NCBI RefSeq assembly: GCF_004117935.1
Contig: NZ_SDOY01000123.1
Location: 1-64,000, forward strand
Length of the DNA stretch: 64,000 nucleotides
Direction of reading: 5' to 3'
Source: Streptomyces roseicoloratus
GTDB taxonomy: Bacteria; Actinomycetota; Actinomycetes; Streptomycetales; Streptomycetaceae
Numbering within the stretch: the stretch's first letter is position 1; each line of letters begins with the position of its first letter. The notes beneath the pieces were generated by a model, which made no database searches, was not told the origin of the DNA, and saw nothing but the letters and a program-made list of their open reading frames with translations. Positions 7,561 to 15,839 of this stretch are shown piece by piece. A program made the position numbers and the translations under genes.

Positions 7561-8765
7561 TTGAAGCCTTTCTTGACGTGGCTGAGGTAGGCGTTGCCCC
7601 GGAGGACCCGCTTGCAGCGGGGGCAGTACTCGGTCCACTCGTCGAAGCCGAGGCCCAGGTCGCGCATGGTGCCCTGGAGGTTGTCGACATAGGGGGCGGT
7701 GTCGATGGGCCTGCCGCAGCGTCGGCAGGTGAGGAGGCCGGCGTCGGGGCCGTCGGCACCGACCACGCCGGCCGCGGCGCTCATCGTGGCGGTGCTCGAT
7801 GTCGCGGTGCCGGCGGATGCCGGGCCGGTGGCTTCGGCCTTGCGGCGCGCGGTGTACTTGAACAGCTGCATGCCGACGGCGGCGGGGCGCTGGACGATGT
7901 GGAAGAACTTCCCGAACGGGATGTAGATGAGGGTGAAGACCACCGACACCATGTGAAGGATCGCCAGGAACTCGTAGCCGCCACCGTGCAGGAAGATCGA
8001 GGAGAAGGTCAGCAGCAGGCCGGTGACCGAGATGACGATGAGGGCGATCAACGGGACCAGGTCGTAGGCGAAGCGCTGGCCGGTGATGGCGCCGCGGTCC
8101 TTCATCCGTCGCCACAGGAAGTAGCAGGCGCCGGGGATGACGAGGACGGCGGCGATGTCCAGGCCGTGGAACATCAGCCAGCCGACGATGTTCAGCGAGT
8201 CGAAGCCCAGGACCTTGAAGCCCCAGATCCGCATCTCGTAGCCGGGGCCCGAGCCGGTGGAGGAGGTGAAGGTGAACCAGCCCCAGGTGAGCGGGAAGGT
8301 GATGAGGGCGGCGAGGATGCAGCCCCAGAAGATCAGTTGGTGGGCAGCCCACCGGGCGTGCGAGCGGGCGCCGAGGAACTTCTGGAAGCCGAGGTAGGTG
8401 GCGATCATCCGGGGCAGCGCGGTGGGAGCGCTGCGGAAGTTCTCGACCGAGAAGAAGGCGCGCCAGCCCTGCCGGAACAAGCGGCGGGCGCCCGGCGCGG
8501 ACACCCACACGGTGTAGCGGTAGGCGACGCCGAAGGCGAGGAAGACGGTCGCCACCGCGTACGGAAGGAGGGCCGAGTCGAAATCGCGCAGCAGTCGGCT
8601 GCCGAAGACGATAGCGAGGATCAGCAACACGGAGACGGCGACCCCGGCGAGGGTGGCACGGCGGCGCACTTGGGCGGGGGTCTGCGGCGTCCGGTCCGCC
8701 GGGGCGGGCGGCGGGCCGGCGGGGGCCGGCGGGGGCTCGGCAGGGGCCTGCGGTGGCTCGATCAC
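7557..8765 (-). CDS. NarI/HdrE-like membrane cytochrome b subunit with C-terminal CxxC pairs
   Basis: A 402-residue polytopic membrane protein. A Pro-rich N-terminus of about 35 residues is followed by five or six helices. Several histidines sit in or next to helices (AHQLIFWGC, WLMFHGLDIAAV, ILHMVSVVFTLIYIPFGKFFH), which fits b-heme binding in NarI/DsrM-type quinol-oxidising subunits. The soluble C-terminus carries two CxxC pairs (CRRCGRPID and YCPRCKRVL), a rubredoxin- or zinc-ribbon-like module not found in classical NarI. Its stop overlaps the start of the Mo-subunit. It would pass quinol electrons to the Mo enzyme or accept them. The start is GTG 8765. Confidence 0.78.
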   Translation of the reverse strand: MIEPPQAPAEPPPAPAGPPPAPADRTPQTPAQVRRRATLAGVAVSVLLILAIVFGSRLLRDFDSALLPYAVATVFLAFGVAYRYTVWVSAPGARRLFRQGWRAFFSVENFRSAPTALPRMIATYLGFQKFLGARSHARWAAHQLIFWGCILAALITFPLTWGWFTFTSSTGSGPGYEMRIWGFKVLGFDSLNIVGWLMFHGLDIAAVLVIPGACYFLWRRMKDRGAITGQRFAYDLVPLIALIVISVTGLLLTFSSIFLHGGGYEFLAILHMVSVVFTLIYIPFGKFFHIVQRPAAVGMQLFKYTARRKAEATGPASAGTATSSTATMSAAAGVVGADGPDAGLLTCRRCGRPIDTAPYVDNLQGTMRDLGLGFDEWTEYCPRCKRVLRGNAYLSHVKKGFK

Positions 8766-8841
8766 GCGCTCACGATAGAAGCATTCACCCCTTTACGCCC
8801 GTTTTGCGATGCCGGCGGGTGAGCGTATGCCCGGGCCGAGC

Positions 8842-9642
8842 TCAAACGGCGTACAGCCCGTGGGAGCGGAAGATCTCCCGTGTCGCAGCGACCTGCTCCG
8901 GAGTCGGCGACGGGGTGTCGTGCAGGGTGAACGGCCTGGCGAGTGCTCGCCATTTCGCTTCGCCGAGCCGGTGGAAGGGGAGGATGTCCACGCGGGAGAC
9001 ATTGCCGAGACCCCCGGCGAAGGCGGCGACTCCCTCGATGTCGGCCGGGTCGTCGGTGAGATCCGGGACGAGGACGTAGCGGACGTGGACCTCCTGGCCG
9101 AGGTCAGCGAGGCGGCGGGCGAAGTCCAGGGTCGGCTGGAGCGGTCGACCGGTCAGCTTCTCGTACGTGTCCCGGTCCCAGGACTTGATGTCGAGAAGGA
9201 CCAGGTCGGTGTCGCGCAGCAGAGCGTCCGTGGCCCGGGCGCCGAGGAAGCCCGAGGTGTCGAGGGCGGTGTGCAGGCCGAGCTCGTACTTCATCCGGTG
9301 CAGCAGTTCGCCGGTGAAGACGGGCTGGAGCAGGGGTTCGCCGCCCGAGACAGTGGCCCCGCCGCCGGAGGCGGCGATGAAGCGGGTGTACTTGCCCGCT
9401 TCCGCGATCACGTCGTCGGCGGAGGTCCGCTTGCCGTTCCGCATCCGCCAGGTGTCGGGGTTGTGGCAGTACAGGCAGGTCAGGGGGCAGCCGGCGAGGA
9501 AGGTGACGAAGCGGGTGCCGGGACCGTCGACACCTGTGGACAGGTCCCAGGAGTGCACCGAACCCTCCGAGGGCCGCCCGGTCACAACGGCGGCAGGGGT
9601 GGCGGGACGGGTCGGGATGTCCGAGCCGAGGAGCACGGCCAT
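8842..9642 (-). CDS. pflA: Pyruvate formate-lyase activating enzyme (radical SAM)
   Basis: Radical-SAM enzyme that installs the glycyl radical on pyruvate formate-lyase. The cluster motif CPLTCLYC lies near residue 52, preceded by family text DGPGTRFVTFLAGC. ATVSGGEPLLQ follows, then TALDTSGF and LVLLDIKSWD, all standard for PflA. At 266 aa it matches the family's usual length (246-290). AGGAGG sits 7 nt before the ATG at 9642. The gene follows the lyase gene after a 154-bp purine-rich spacer on the same strand, so the two are presumably expressed together. Confidence 0.94.
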   Translation of the reverse strand: MAVLLGSDIPTRPATPAAVVTGRPSEGSVHSWDLSTGVDGPGTRFVTFLAGCPLTCLYCHNPDTWRMRNGKRTSADDVIAEAGKYTRFIAASGGGATVSGGEPLLQPVFTGELLHRMKYELGLHTALDTSGFLGARATDALLRDTDLVLLDIKSWDRDTYEKLTGRPLQPTLDFARRLADLGQEVHVRYVLVPDLTDDPADIEGVAAFAGGLGNVSRVDILPFHRLGEAKWRALARPFTLHDTPSPTPEQVAATREIFRSHGLYAV

Positions 9643-9796
9643 GGCGGGGCCTCCTATCAGGAAGGAGTGACGAGAGGAGCAAGACGAGACGAGACGAGGC
9701 GAGAGGAGCGAAGGAGAACGAGATCAGCAAGAGGAGCGAGCCGAGTGAGGCGAGTGCCGGGTGGCCGGGTGGTGAGGGCCGGCCCGGGGGCTCGGG
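9643..9796. other. Purine-skewed spacer between the lyase and its activase
   Basis: The stretch about 9660-9760 is almost all A and G on the plus strand (repeats of GACGAG and GAGGAGC), so the minus-strand transcript is a long C/U-rich leader to the activase gene. Function is unknown. It ends in the strong AGGAGG ribosome binding site. Confidence 0.6.
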
Positions 9797-12124
9797 TCAC
9801 AGGGAGCCGTGGAAGGTGCGGTGGAGGACGTCGAGCTGCTGGGCGCGGGTGAGGCGGACGAAGTTCACCGCGTATCCGGAGACCCGGATGGTGAGCTGAG
9901 GGTGGTTCTCCGGGTGCTCCATGGCGTCGAGCAGCACGTCTCGGTTGAGGACGTTGACGTTCATGTGGAAGCCGTCGGTGGCCATGTAGCCGTCGAGGAC
10001 GCCGGCAAGGTTCCTGATTCGCTCCTCAGGAGTGCGGCCGAGCCCGTCGGGAGTGACGGTGTTGGTCAGCGAGATACCGTCCTCGGCGTCCTGGTACGGG
10101 AGTTTGGCGACCGACAGGGCCGAGGCGACGTAACCGTGGGTGTCGCGGCCGTTCATCGGGTTGGCGCCTGGGGAGAACGGCTCGCCGGCACGACGCCCGT
10201 CGGGAGTGTTGCCGGTCTTCTTTCCGTAGACGACGTTGGAGGTGATGGTCAGGACGGACTGGGTGTGTTCGGCGTTCCGGTAGGTCGGGTGCTTGCGCAC
10301 CTTCTTCATGAACTCCTCGACCAGCCGGACGGCGATCGAGTCGGCACGGTCGTCGTTGTTGCCGTACGCCGGGAAGTCGCCCTCGATCTCGAAGTCGGTG
10401 GCCAGGCCGGTCTCGTCGCGCAGTGCGGTGACCTTGGCGTACTTGATGGCGGCCAGCGAGTCGGCGGCGACCGAGAGGCCGGCGATGCCGCAGGCCATGG
10501 TGCGACGCACGTCACGGTCGTGGAGCGCCATCTCGATGCGCTCGTAGGCGTACTTGTCGTGCATGTAGTGGATGACGTTCAGCGCGTGGACGTAAACGTT
10601 CGCCAACCACTCCATCTGCGCGTCGAACTTGCGCATCACCTCGTCGTAGTCGAGGACCTCGGAGGTGACGGCGCCGGTGTCGGGGCCGACCTGGACGCCG
10701 GACTTCTCGTCGCGGCCGCCGTTGATCGCGTAGAGGAGGGTCTTCGCGAGGTTCACGCGAGCGCCGAAGAACTGCATCTGCTTGCCGACGGGCATCGCGG
10801 AGACGCAGCAGGCGATGGCGGTGTCGTCGCCGAAGCGGGGACGCATCAGCTCGTCCGACTCGTACTGGACGGAGGAGGTGTCGATCGAGACCTTCGCGCA
10901 GAACTCCTTGAAGCCCTGAGGGAGCTGCGGTGACCAGAGCACGGTCATGTTCGGCTCGGGGGCCGGACCGAGGTTGTACAGGGTCTGGAGATAGCGGAAG
11001 GAGGTCCTGGTGACCAGCGGACGGCCGTCCACGCCGATGCCGGCGATGGACTCGGTGACCCATGTCGGGTCGCCGGAGAAGAGCTCGTCGTACTCGGGGG
11101 TGCGGAGGAAGCGGACGATACGCAGCTTGATGACGAAGTCGTCGACCAGTTCCTGTGCCTGTTCCTCGGTGAGGAGACCGGACTCGATGTCCCGCTGCAG
11201 ATAGACGTCAACGAAGGTGGAGGTGCGGCCCAGCGACATCGCGGCGCCGTTCTGCTCCTTCACGGCGGCGAGGTAGGCGAAGTACAGCCATTGGATGGCC
11301 TCGCGGCCGGTGGTGGCCGGGCCCGAGATGTCGTAGCCGTAGGCGGCGGCCATCACCTTCAGCTCGCCGAGCGCACGGATCTGCTCCGCGAGCTCCTCGC
11401 GCAGCCGGATCGTCTCTTCCAGCGAACGGTTCCCGGCGGAGAGGGAGTTCAGCTCCGCCTTCTCCTGCTCCTTCACCTCGACGAGGCGGTCGACGCCGTA
11501 GAGGGCGACCCGGCGGTAGTCACCGATGATGCGACCGCGACCGTAGGCGTCGGGGAGGCCGGTGACGATGCCGGCCTTGCGGGCAGCGCGGATCTCGGGG
11601 GTGTAGGCGTCGAAGACGCCGGCGTTGTGGGTCTTGCGGTACTCGGTGAAGACCTTCTCCAGCTCCGTCGAGACCGGGTAGCCGTAGGTCTCCAGGACGC
11701 CGGCCACCATGCGCCAGCCGCCGTTCGGCATGATGGCGCGCTTCAGCGGGGCGTCCGTCTGGAGGCCGACGATCAGGTCCTTGTCGCGGTCGATCCAGCC
11801 CGGGGCATGGGCGGTGATGGTGGAGGGGATGTCGTACGCGACGTCGTGGACGCCCTTGGCACGCTCCTCCGGAAACCTGTCCGTGATGGCCTTCCACACG
11901 GCGGTGGTCCGCTCGGTGGGGCCGGCGAGGAAGGAGCCGTCTCCCTCGTACGGGGTGTAGTTCTGCTGGATGAAGTCGCGTACGTCGATGGCGTCACGCC
12001 ACAGACCGCCCTTGAAGCCCTTCCAGGCTCCACCGTTCACCGTTGCTTCAGCAGGGGTCACCGTCACTGCCCGCACCGCCTTCGATCTCTCGGAACAGCC
12101 TTGTTGCCGGCTGGCTGCTTCCAT
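9797..12124 (-). CDS. pflB: Pyruvate formate-lyase (formate C-acetyltransferase)
   Basis: Glycyl-radical enzyme converting pyruvate and CoA to acetyl-CoA and formate, normally an anaerobic function. Both hallmarks are intact: the active-site Cys pair in DTAIACCVSAMPVG (about residue 430) and the C-terminal glycyl-radical loop RVSGYAVNFVRLT. The substrate-arginine region (PNGGWRMV) and YGRGRIIGDYRRVALYG are also present. The true Cys-Cys motif separates it from glycerol/choline-type glycyl-radical enzymes, which have a single Cys. Start options are ATG 12124 (GGAG 4 nt upstream; 775 aa) or GTG 12067 (closer to the family N-terminus). A terminator-like hairpin separates it from the upstream narK-type gene. 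Confidence 0.95.
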   Translation of the reverse strand: MEAASRQQGCSERSKAVRAVTVTPAEATVNGGAWKGFKGGLWRDAIDVRDFIQQNYTPYEGDGSFLAGPTERTTAVWKAITDRFPEERAKGVHDVAYDIPSTITAHAPGWIDRDKDLIVGLQTDAPLKRAIMPNGGWRMVAGVLETYGYPVSTELEKVFTEYRKTHNAGVFDAYTPEIRAARKAGIVTGLPDAYGRGRIIGDYRRVALYGVDRLVEVKEQEKAELNSLSAGNRSLEETIRLREELAEQIRALGELKVMAAAYGYDISGPATTGREAIQWLYFAYLAAVKEQNGAAMSLGRTSTFVDVYLQRDIESGLLTEEQAQELVDDFVIKLRIVRFLRTPEYDELFSGDPTWVTESIAGIGVDGRPLVTRTSFRYLQTLYNLGPAPEPNMTVLWSPQLPQGFKEFCAKVSIDTSSVQYESDELMRPRFGDDTAIACCVSAMPVGKQMQFFGARVNLAKTLLYAINGGRDEKSGVQVGPDTGAVTSEVLDYDEVMRKFDAQMEWLANVYVHALNVIHYMHDKYAYERIEMALHDRDVRRTMACGIAGLSVAADSLAAIKYAKVTALRDETGLATDFEIEGDFPAYGNNDDRADSIAVRLVEEFMKKVRKHPTYRNAEHTQSVLTITSNVVYGKKTGNTPDGRRAGEPFSPGANPMNGRDTHGYVASALSVAKLPYQDAEDGISLTNTVTPDGLGRTPEERIRNLAGVLDGYMATDGFHMNVNVLNRDVLLDAMEHPENHPQLTIRVSGYAVNFVRLTRAQQLDVLHRTFHGSL

Positions 12125-12201
12125 TGCACTCCGTTTGATCGATCGGATGGGGCGGCAATGGTCACCAGTCGACGGCCGTTGGTCCCTTCCCTGGCATGCG
12201 G

Positions 12202-12250
12202 AAAGGCCCCGTCGAAGCGGGACCGTTCGGCGCGGTCCTTCGGCGGGGCC
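12202..12250 (-). terminator. Probable intrinsic terminator after the NarK-type gene
   Basis: A long imperfect stem on the minus strand, GGCCCCGCCGAAGGACC pairing with GGTCCCGCTTCGACGGGGCC, is followed by TTTCC. It lies between the transporter stop (12459) and the lyase start (12124), so the lyase may have its own promoter in the remaining 80 bp. Confidence 0.65.
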
Positions 12251-12326
12251 GTCGGGGTCTCTCGGCGGAGCCGTCGGGGCCCTTCGGCAGGGCCGGCGGG
12301 GTCCTTCGGCGGGGCCGGCGGCCAGC
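12235..12326. repeat. Four imperfect 22-bp tandem repeats
   Basis: The core CGGCGGGGCC (with variants CGGCGGAGCC and CGGCAGGGCC) recurs at 12241, 12263, 12285 and 12307, exactly 22 bp apart. The array is non-coding, sits between narK and pflB, and partly overlaps the terminator hairpin. The remaining 330-bp gap (12125-12458) shows no gene. Confidence 0.75.
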
Positions 12327-12458
12327 CGGGCAGGCTCGCAGGCGCCCAGCCCGGGCCAGACGGGCCGACGGTCGAGGGAGCCTGCGCCCAACCTGTGGCC
12401 GACGGCAGACCTGGCCGGGCCCGCGCCCGATCAGGCGGGCCGGCCCGGCGCAGGTCCG

Positions 12459-13910
12459 TCAGCTGGGGGCCTCGGCGTTCTTGCGGGCGTAGAACCACCA
12501 GGTCACGAGTACGCAGCTCAGGTAGAAGGCGACGAATCCCCACATCGCGCTGGTCACGGCGATGGAGCCGAAGAGTGCCGGGATGAAGAAGAAGCCGTAG
12601 GCGGCGATGGCCGAAGTGAAACCGGTGACGGCTCCGGACTCCATCTCCGCCTGCTTCCGGGCACGCGCGTACTCCGGGGTGCCCTCGGTCAAGCCCTTCA
12701 GATGGGTCCCACGGAAGATCACCGGGATCTGGCGGAAGGTCGAGCCGTTGCCGATGCCGGAGAAGAGGAACGCCGCCAGGAAGCAGAAGAAGAAGCCGTA
12801 GAACGAACCGCTGGGGGCACCGGAAGCGCCGGAGCCGCCGTCGTCGATCGCGGGAAGGAAGTCGATCACCCCCACGATGGAGACCGCCATGCCCACGAAG
12901 GACAGGATCGTGACCCGCGCACCGCCCCACCTGTCGGCGATCCAGCCGCCCGCCCACCGGGCGAGGGCGCCGACCGCCGGGCCCATCCAGGCGTAGGTGG
13001 CGACGGAGTAGTCAGGGAAGGTGGTCTTGATCAGCATCGGCAGGGCGGCGGCGAAACCGATGAACGAGCCGAAGGTACCGACGTACAGCCAGGTCATCAG
13101 CCAGTTGTGCTTGCGCTTGAAGATCACCTTCTGCCGGCTGAACGGCGTCGACGCGACCTTCAGGTCGTTCTGGCCGAACCAGGCGACGGCGGCCAGGACC
13201 AGCAGCACCGGGACCCAGATGAAGGCGGCGTTCTGCAGGTGGACCGGGGTGCCGTCGGCCTTGTGCTGGGCCGAGCCGATGGCAATCGTCGACCAGGTGA
13301 TGACGATCGGGGTCAGCAGCTGGACGGCGGAGACGCCCAGGTTGCCGAGGCCGCCGTTGACACCGGTCGCGCTGCCCTTCCTCGCCTTCGGGAAGAAGAA
13401 ACCGATGTTGGCCAGGGACGAGGCGAAGTTCGCGCCTCCGATGCCGCACAGCGCGGCGATGCCGACCATCACCCCGTACGGGGTCGACGGGTCCTGGATC
13501 GCGATGCCCAGCCAGATCAGCGGCACGACCAGCACCAGCGTCGACAGGGCGGTGAAGCGCCGCTGCCCGATCATCGGGCCGAGGAAGGTGTAGAGGATCC
13601 GGGCCGTGCCGCCGGTCAGACCCGGGACTGCCGTCAGCCAGAACAGCTGGGAGGTGGAGAAGGCGAAGCCGACGTCCTTCAGGTTCGTCGCGGTGACCGA
13701 CCACACCTGCCAGACCACGAACGCCACGAGCAGCGCCGGCACGGCGATCCACAGGTTGCGGTTCGCGACCCGGCTGCCGATGGACTTCCAGAAGAGCTCG
13801 TTCTCCGGTTCCCAGTCCGTGATCGTCCTGCCGGGCCCGTACTGCTCCGCGCCGTACGGGGCGGGTGACGGGCCGCCCGTCCTTCTGCTGTCCTGGACTA
13901 CCGAACTCAT
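12459..13910 (-). CDS. narK: NarK-type MFS nitrate/nitrite transporter
   Basis: A 483-residue, about 12-helix transporter of the nitrate/nitrite porter family. The family signatures are visible: GIGGANFASSLANIGFFFP and the glycine-rich GVNGGLGNLGVSAVQLL around the fifth helix, with the partner stretch SGAVTGFTSAIAAYGFF in the second half. The start is ATG 13910 with AGGAAAT upstream. It could import nitrate for the Mo enzyme or export nitrite, and sequence alone does not distinguish these. It is the most upstream gene of the minus-strand respiratory block and ends 335 bp before the lyase gene. Confidence 0.88.
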   Translation of the reverse strand: MSSVVQDSRRTGGPSPAPYGAEQYGPGRTITDWEPENELFWKSIGSRVANRNLWIAVPALLVAFVVWQVWSVTATNLKDVGFAFSTSQLFWLTAVPGLTGGTARILYTFLGPMIGQRRFTALSTLVLVVPLIWLGIAIQDPSTPYGVMVGIAALCGIGGANFASSLANIGFFFPKARKGSATGVNGGLGNLGVSAVQLLTPIVITWSTIAIGSAQHKADGTPVHLQNAAFIWVPVLLVLAAVAWFGQNDLKVASTPFSRQKVIFKRKHNWLMTWLYVGTFGSFIGFAAALPMLIKTTFPDYSVATYAWMGPAVGALARWAGGWIADRWGGARVTILSFVGMAVSIVGVIDFLPAIDDGGSGASGAPSGSFYGFFFCFLAAFLFSGIGNGSTFRQIPVIFRGTHLKGLTEGTPEYARARKQAEMESGAVTGFTSAIAAYGFFFIPALFGSIAVTSAMWGFVAFYLSCVLVTWWFYARKNAEAPS

Positions 13911-14061
13911 GGCGATTTCCTGAGGTCGAGGGGCTCTTGCTCCTCCAGGCTCCGCTCGGACAGCAGGCGTACGGGAGAGCCGATCGTCGTGGGAGTCGGC
14001 GGGCGGAGGTCCCGCCGGACCGGGCCCTACGAACCTCGTCGTGGCGCTACCGCGTCGTGTT

Positions 14062-14326
14062 GTCGTGGCGCCCCGCGTCCCGGCGCGCGGCATCGGGCTG
14101 TCGTGGCACCTCACGTCCCGGCAGGCAGCATCGGGCTGTCGTGGCACCCACCCCACGTCCGGCGGGCGGCATCGTGTGTCGTGGCGCCCCACGTCCCGGC
14201 GGGCGGCATCGTGTGTCGTGGCGCCCCACGTCCCGGCGCGCGGCATCGCGTGTCGTGGCGCCCCACGTCCCGGCGGGCGGCATCGTGTGTCGTGGGGCCC
14301 CAGCGCCGTGGCACCCCAGCGTCGTG
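14062..14326. repeat. Six-plus copies of a 37-40 bp tandem repeat in a divergent intergenic region
   Basis: Units beginning GTCGTGG and ending GCGGCATCG(T/G)GT start at about 14062, 14100, 14138, 14178, 14215, 14252 and 14289. The last is degenerate and merges into shorter CCCCAGCG repeats. Most units are exactly 37 bp. The period is not a multiple of three and no unique spacers separate the copies, so it is neither coding nor CRISPR. It fills most of the 460-bp gap between the divergent narK and ltrA genes. Confidence 0.85.
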
Positions 14327-14372
14327 GTGTCGTACGGCCGTGGGTGGGTGAGGGCGTGCTGTTCTGTGGGGC

Positions 14373-15557
14373 ATGACGCAACCCTTTCTTCCGCTCACCG
14401 CCCGGTCGCGTGAGGAAGCGCACCGGGCGGCCACGCCGCTCGAGTTGTTCTTCGACCTCTGCTTCGTCGTCGCCGTCGCCCAAGCCGGTGCGGAGCTCGT
14501 GCACGCCGTCGCGGAGGGGCATGCCGGGACCGGGATCCTGAACTACGCGATGGTGTTCTGGGCCATCTGGTGGGCCTGGATGAACTTCACCTGGTTCGCC
14601 TCGGCGTACGACAACGACGACGTCCTGTACCGGGTCGTGACCCTCGTCCAGATCGCCGGCGTGCTCATCCTCGCCGCCGGCGTCTCGCGGGCCTTCGAGG
14701 ACCACGACTTCCTTGTCGTGTACATCGGGTACCTCGTCATGCGGCTCGCGCTCTCCACGCAGTGGCTGCGCGCCGCGCACCACGCCACCGACCCCGCCGA
14801 ACGAACGATGTGCCGGCGGTACGCGGGCGGCGTGGCGGCCTGTCAGATCGGCTGGACGGCGCTGCTGTTCGTTCCCGAGGACGGCCGCCCATGGGTGTTC
14901 CTGGTCATGGCCCTGGCCGAGATGGCCGTACCGGTGTACGCGGAGAAGGACGTCACGACGCACTGGCACCCGCACCACATCGCCGAGCGCTACGGCCTCT
15001 TCACCATCATCGTGCTCGGCGAGACCATCGCGGCGGCGACGGTCGCCGTGAAGTCGGGTGTGGCGGAGAACGACGCGCTCGGCGAGGTGCTGCCGATCGC
15101 CGCAGGCGGACTCCTCATCGTCTTCGCCGCCTGGTGGATCTACTTCGTCGTCCCCGCCCACGACCGGCTCGCCTCCAACCGCCAGGGCTTCCTCTGGGGC
15201 TACGGCCACTACCTGATCTTCACCTCCGCCGCCGCGATCGGCGCGGGCATCGAGATCGCGGTCGAGCAGGCCGTCGGCGAAGCGCACATCACCACCCTCG
15301 CCGCGTCCTCCGCCGTGACCATCCCGGCGGCCGTGTTCCTGCTGTGCGTGTGGCTGCTGCACGCCCGCTACTTCAAGGTCGGCTTCGCCCAGCAGGCGGT
15401 GCTTCCTGTGGCCGTCCTGGCGATCCTGATGTGCTCCTTCGCCGGGCACTGGGCGGTGTTCGCCGCCGGGCTCGTCTCGGCGGCGACGGTGGCCGTGGGA
15501 GTGACCCTGACGGCCACCAACCCGGCCACGAGACGGAACGGACCACGGGCCTCCTGA
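14373..15557 (+). CDS. ltrA: Low temperature requirement A (LtrA)-family membrane protein
   Basis: A 394-residue polytopic membrane protein with about ten hydrophobic segments. The family N-terminus is clear: ATPLELFFDLCFVVAVAQ, then an AIWWAWMNFTWFASAYD segment and HIAERYGLFTIIVLGE. LtrA was named from a Listeria cold-growth mutant, and its biochemical role is not established. The ATG at 14373 is well placed. The gene stands alone, facing away from narK, with a repeat array as upstream region. Confidence 0.87.
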   Translation: MTQPFLPLTARSREEAHRAATPLELFFDLCFVVAVAQAGAELVHAVAEGHAGTGILNYAMVFWAIWWAWMNFTWFASAYDNDDVLYRVVTLVQIAGVLILAAGVSRAFEDHDFLVVYIGYLVMRLALSTQWLRAAHHATDPAERTMCRRYAGGVAACQIGWTALLFVPEDGRPWVFLVMALAEMAVPVYAEKDVTTHWHPHHIAERYGLFTIIVLGETIAAATVAVKSGVAENDALGEVLPIAAGGLLIVFAAWWIYFVVPAHDRLASNRQGFLWGYGHYLIFTSAAAIGAGIEIAVEQAVGEAHITTLAASSAVTIPAAVFLLCVWLLHARYFKVGFAQQAVLPVAVLAILMCSFAGHWAVFAAGLVSAATVAVGVTLTATNPATRRNGPRAS

Positions 15558-15573
15558 GGCGGGGAGCAGAGCG

Positions 15574-15640
15574 GCACGAGGGACGCGAGGGGTGTGAGGG
15601 GTACGAAGGGTGCGAGAGGTACGAGGGGTACGAGGGGCGG
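15574..15640. repeat. 9-bp tandem repeats upstream of the SARP gene
   Basis: About seven imperfect copies of GTACGAGGG-like units follow the ltrA stop. The rest of the gap to 15839 holds no convincing gene and should contain the regulator's promoter. Confidence 0.65.
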
Positions 15641-15839
15641 AAGAGGGTTCCTCCGTGGCCTTACGCCGCGCGTGGCGCACGGGACGTCCCGCGCCGTGTG
15701 TACGGTGCCGGACGGCGCACGCCGCATGCACCTCACGGGAGCCCTCGCGCCGTGCCCGCGCCCAGCGGAACCCCTGTACCTGCCCCCTGCCCTGCTCCGG
15801 CCCCTGGGCCCGCGCCGTCCCCCAGGTGAGAATTTCCCC

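Noticed and set aside
14062..14326. CRISPR array
   Set aside because: Repeats are directly adjacent with a 37-40 bp period and no unique spacers between copies, and there are no cas genes in the window.
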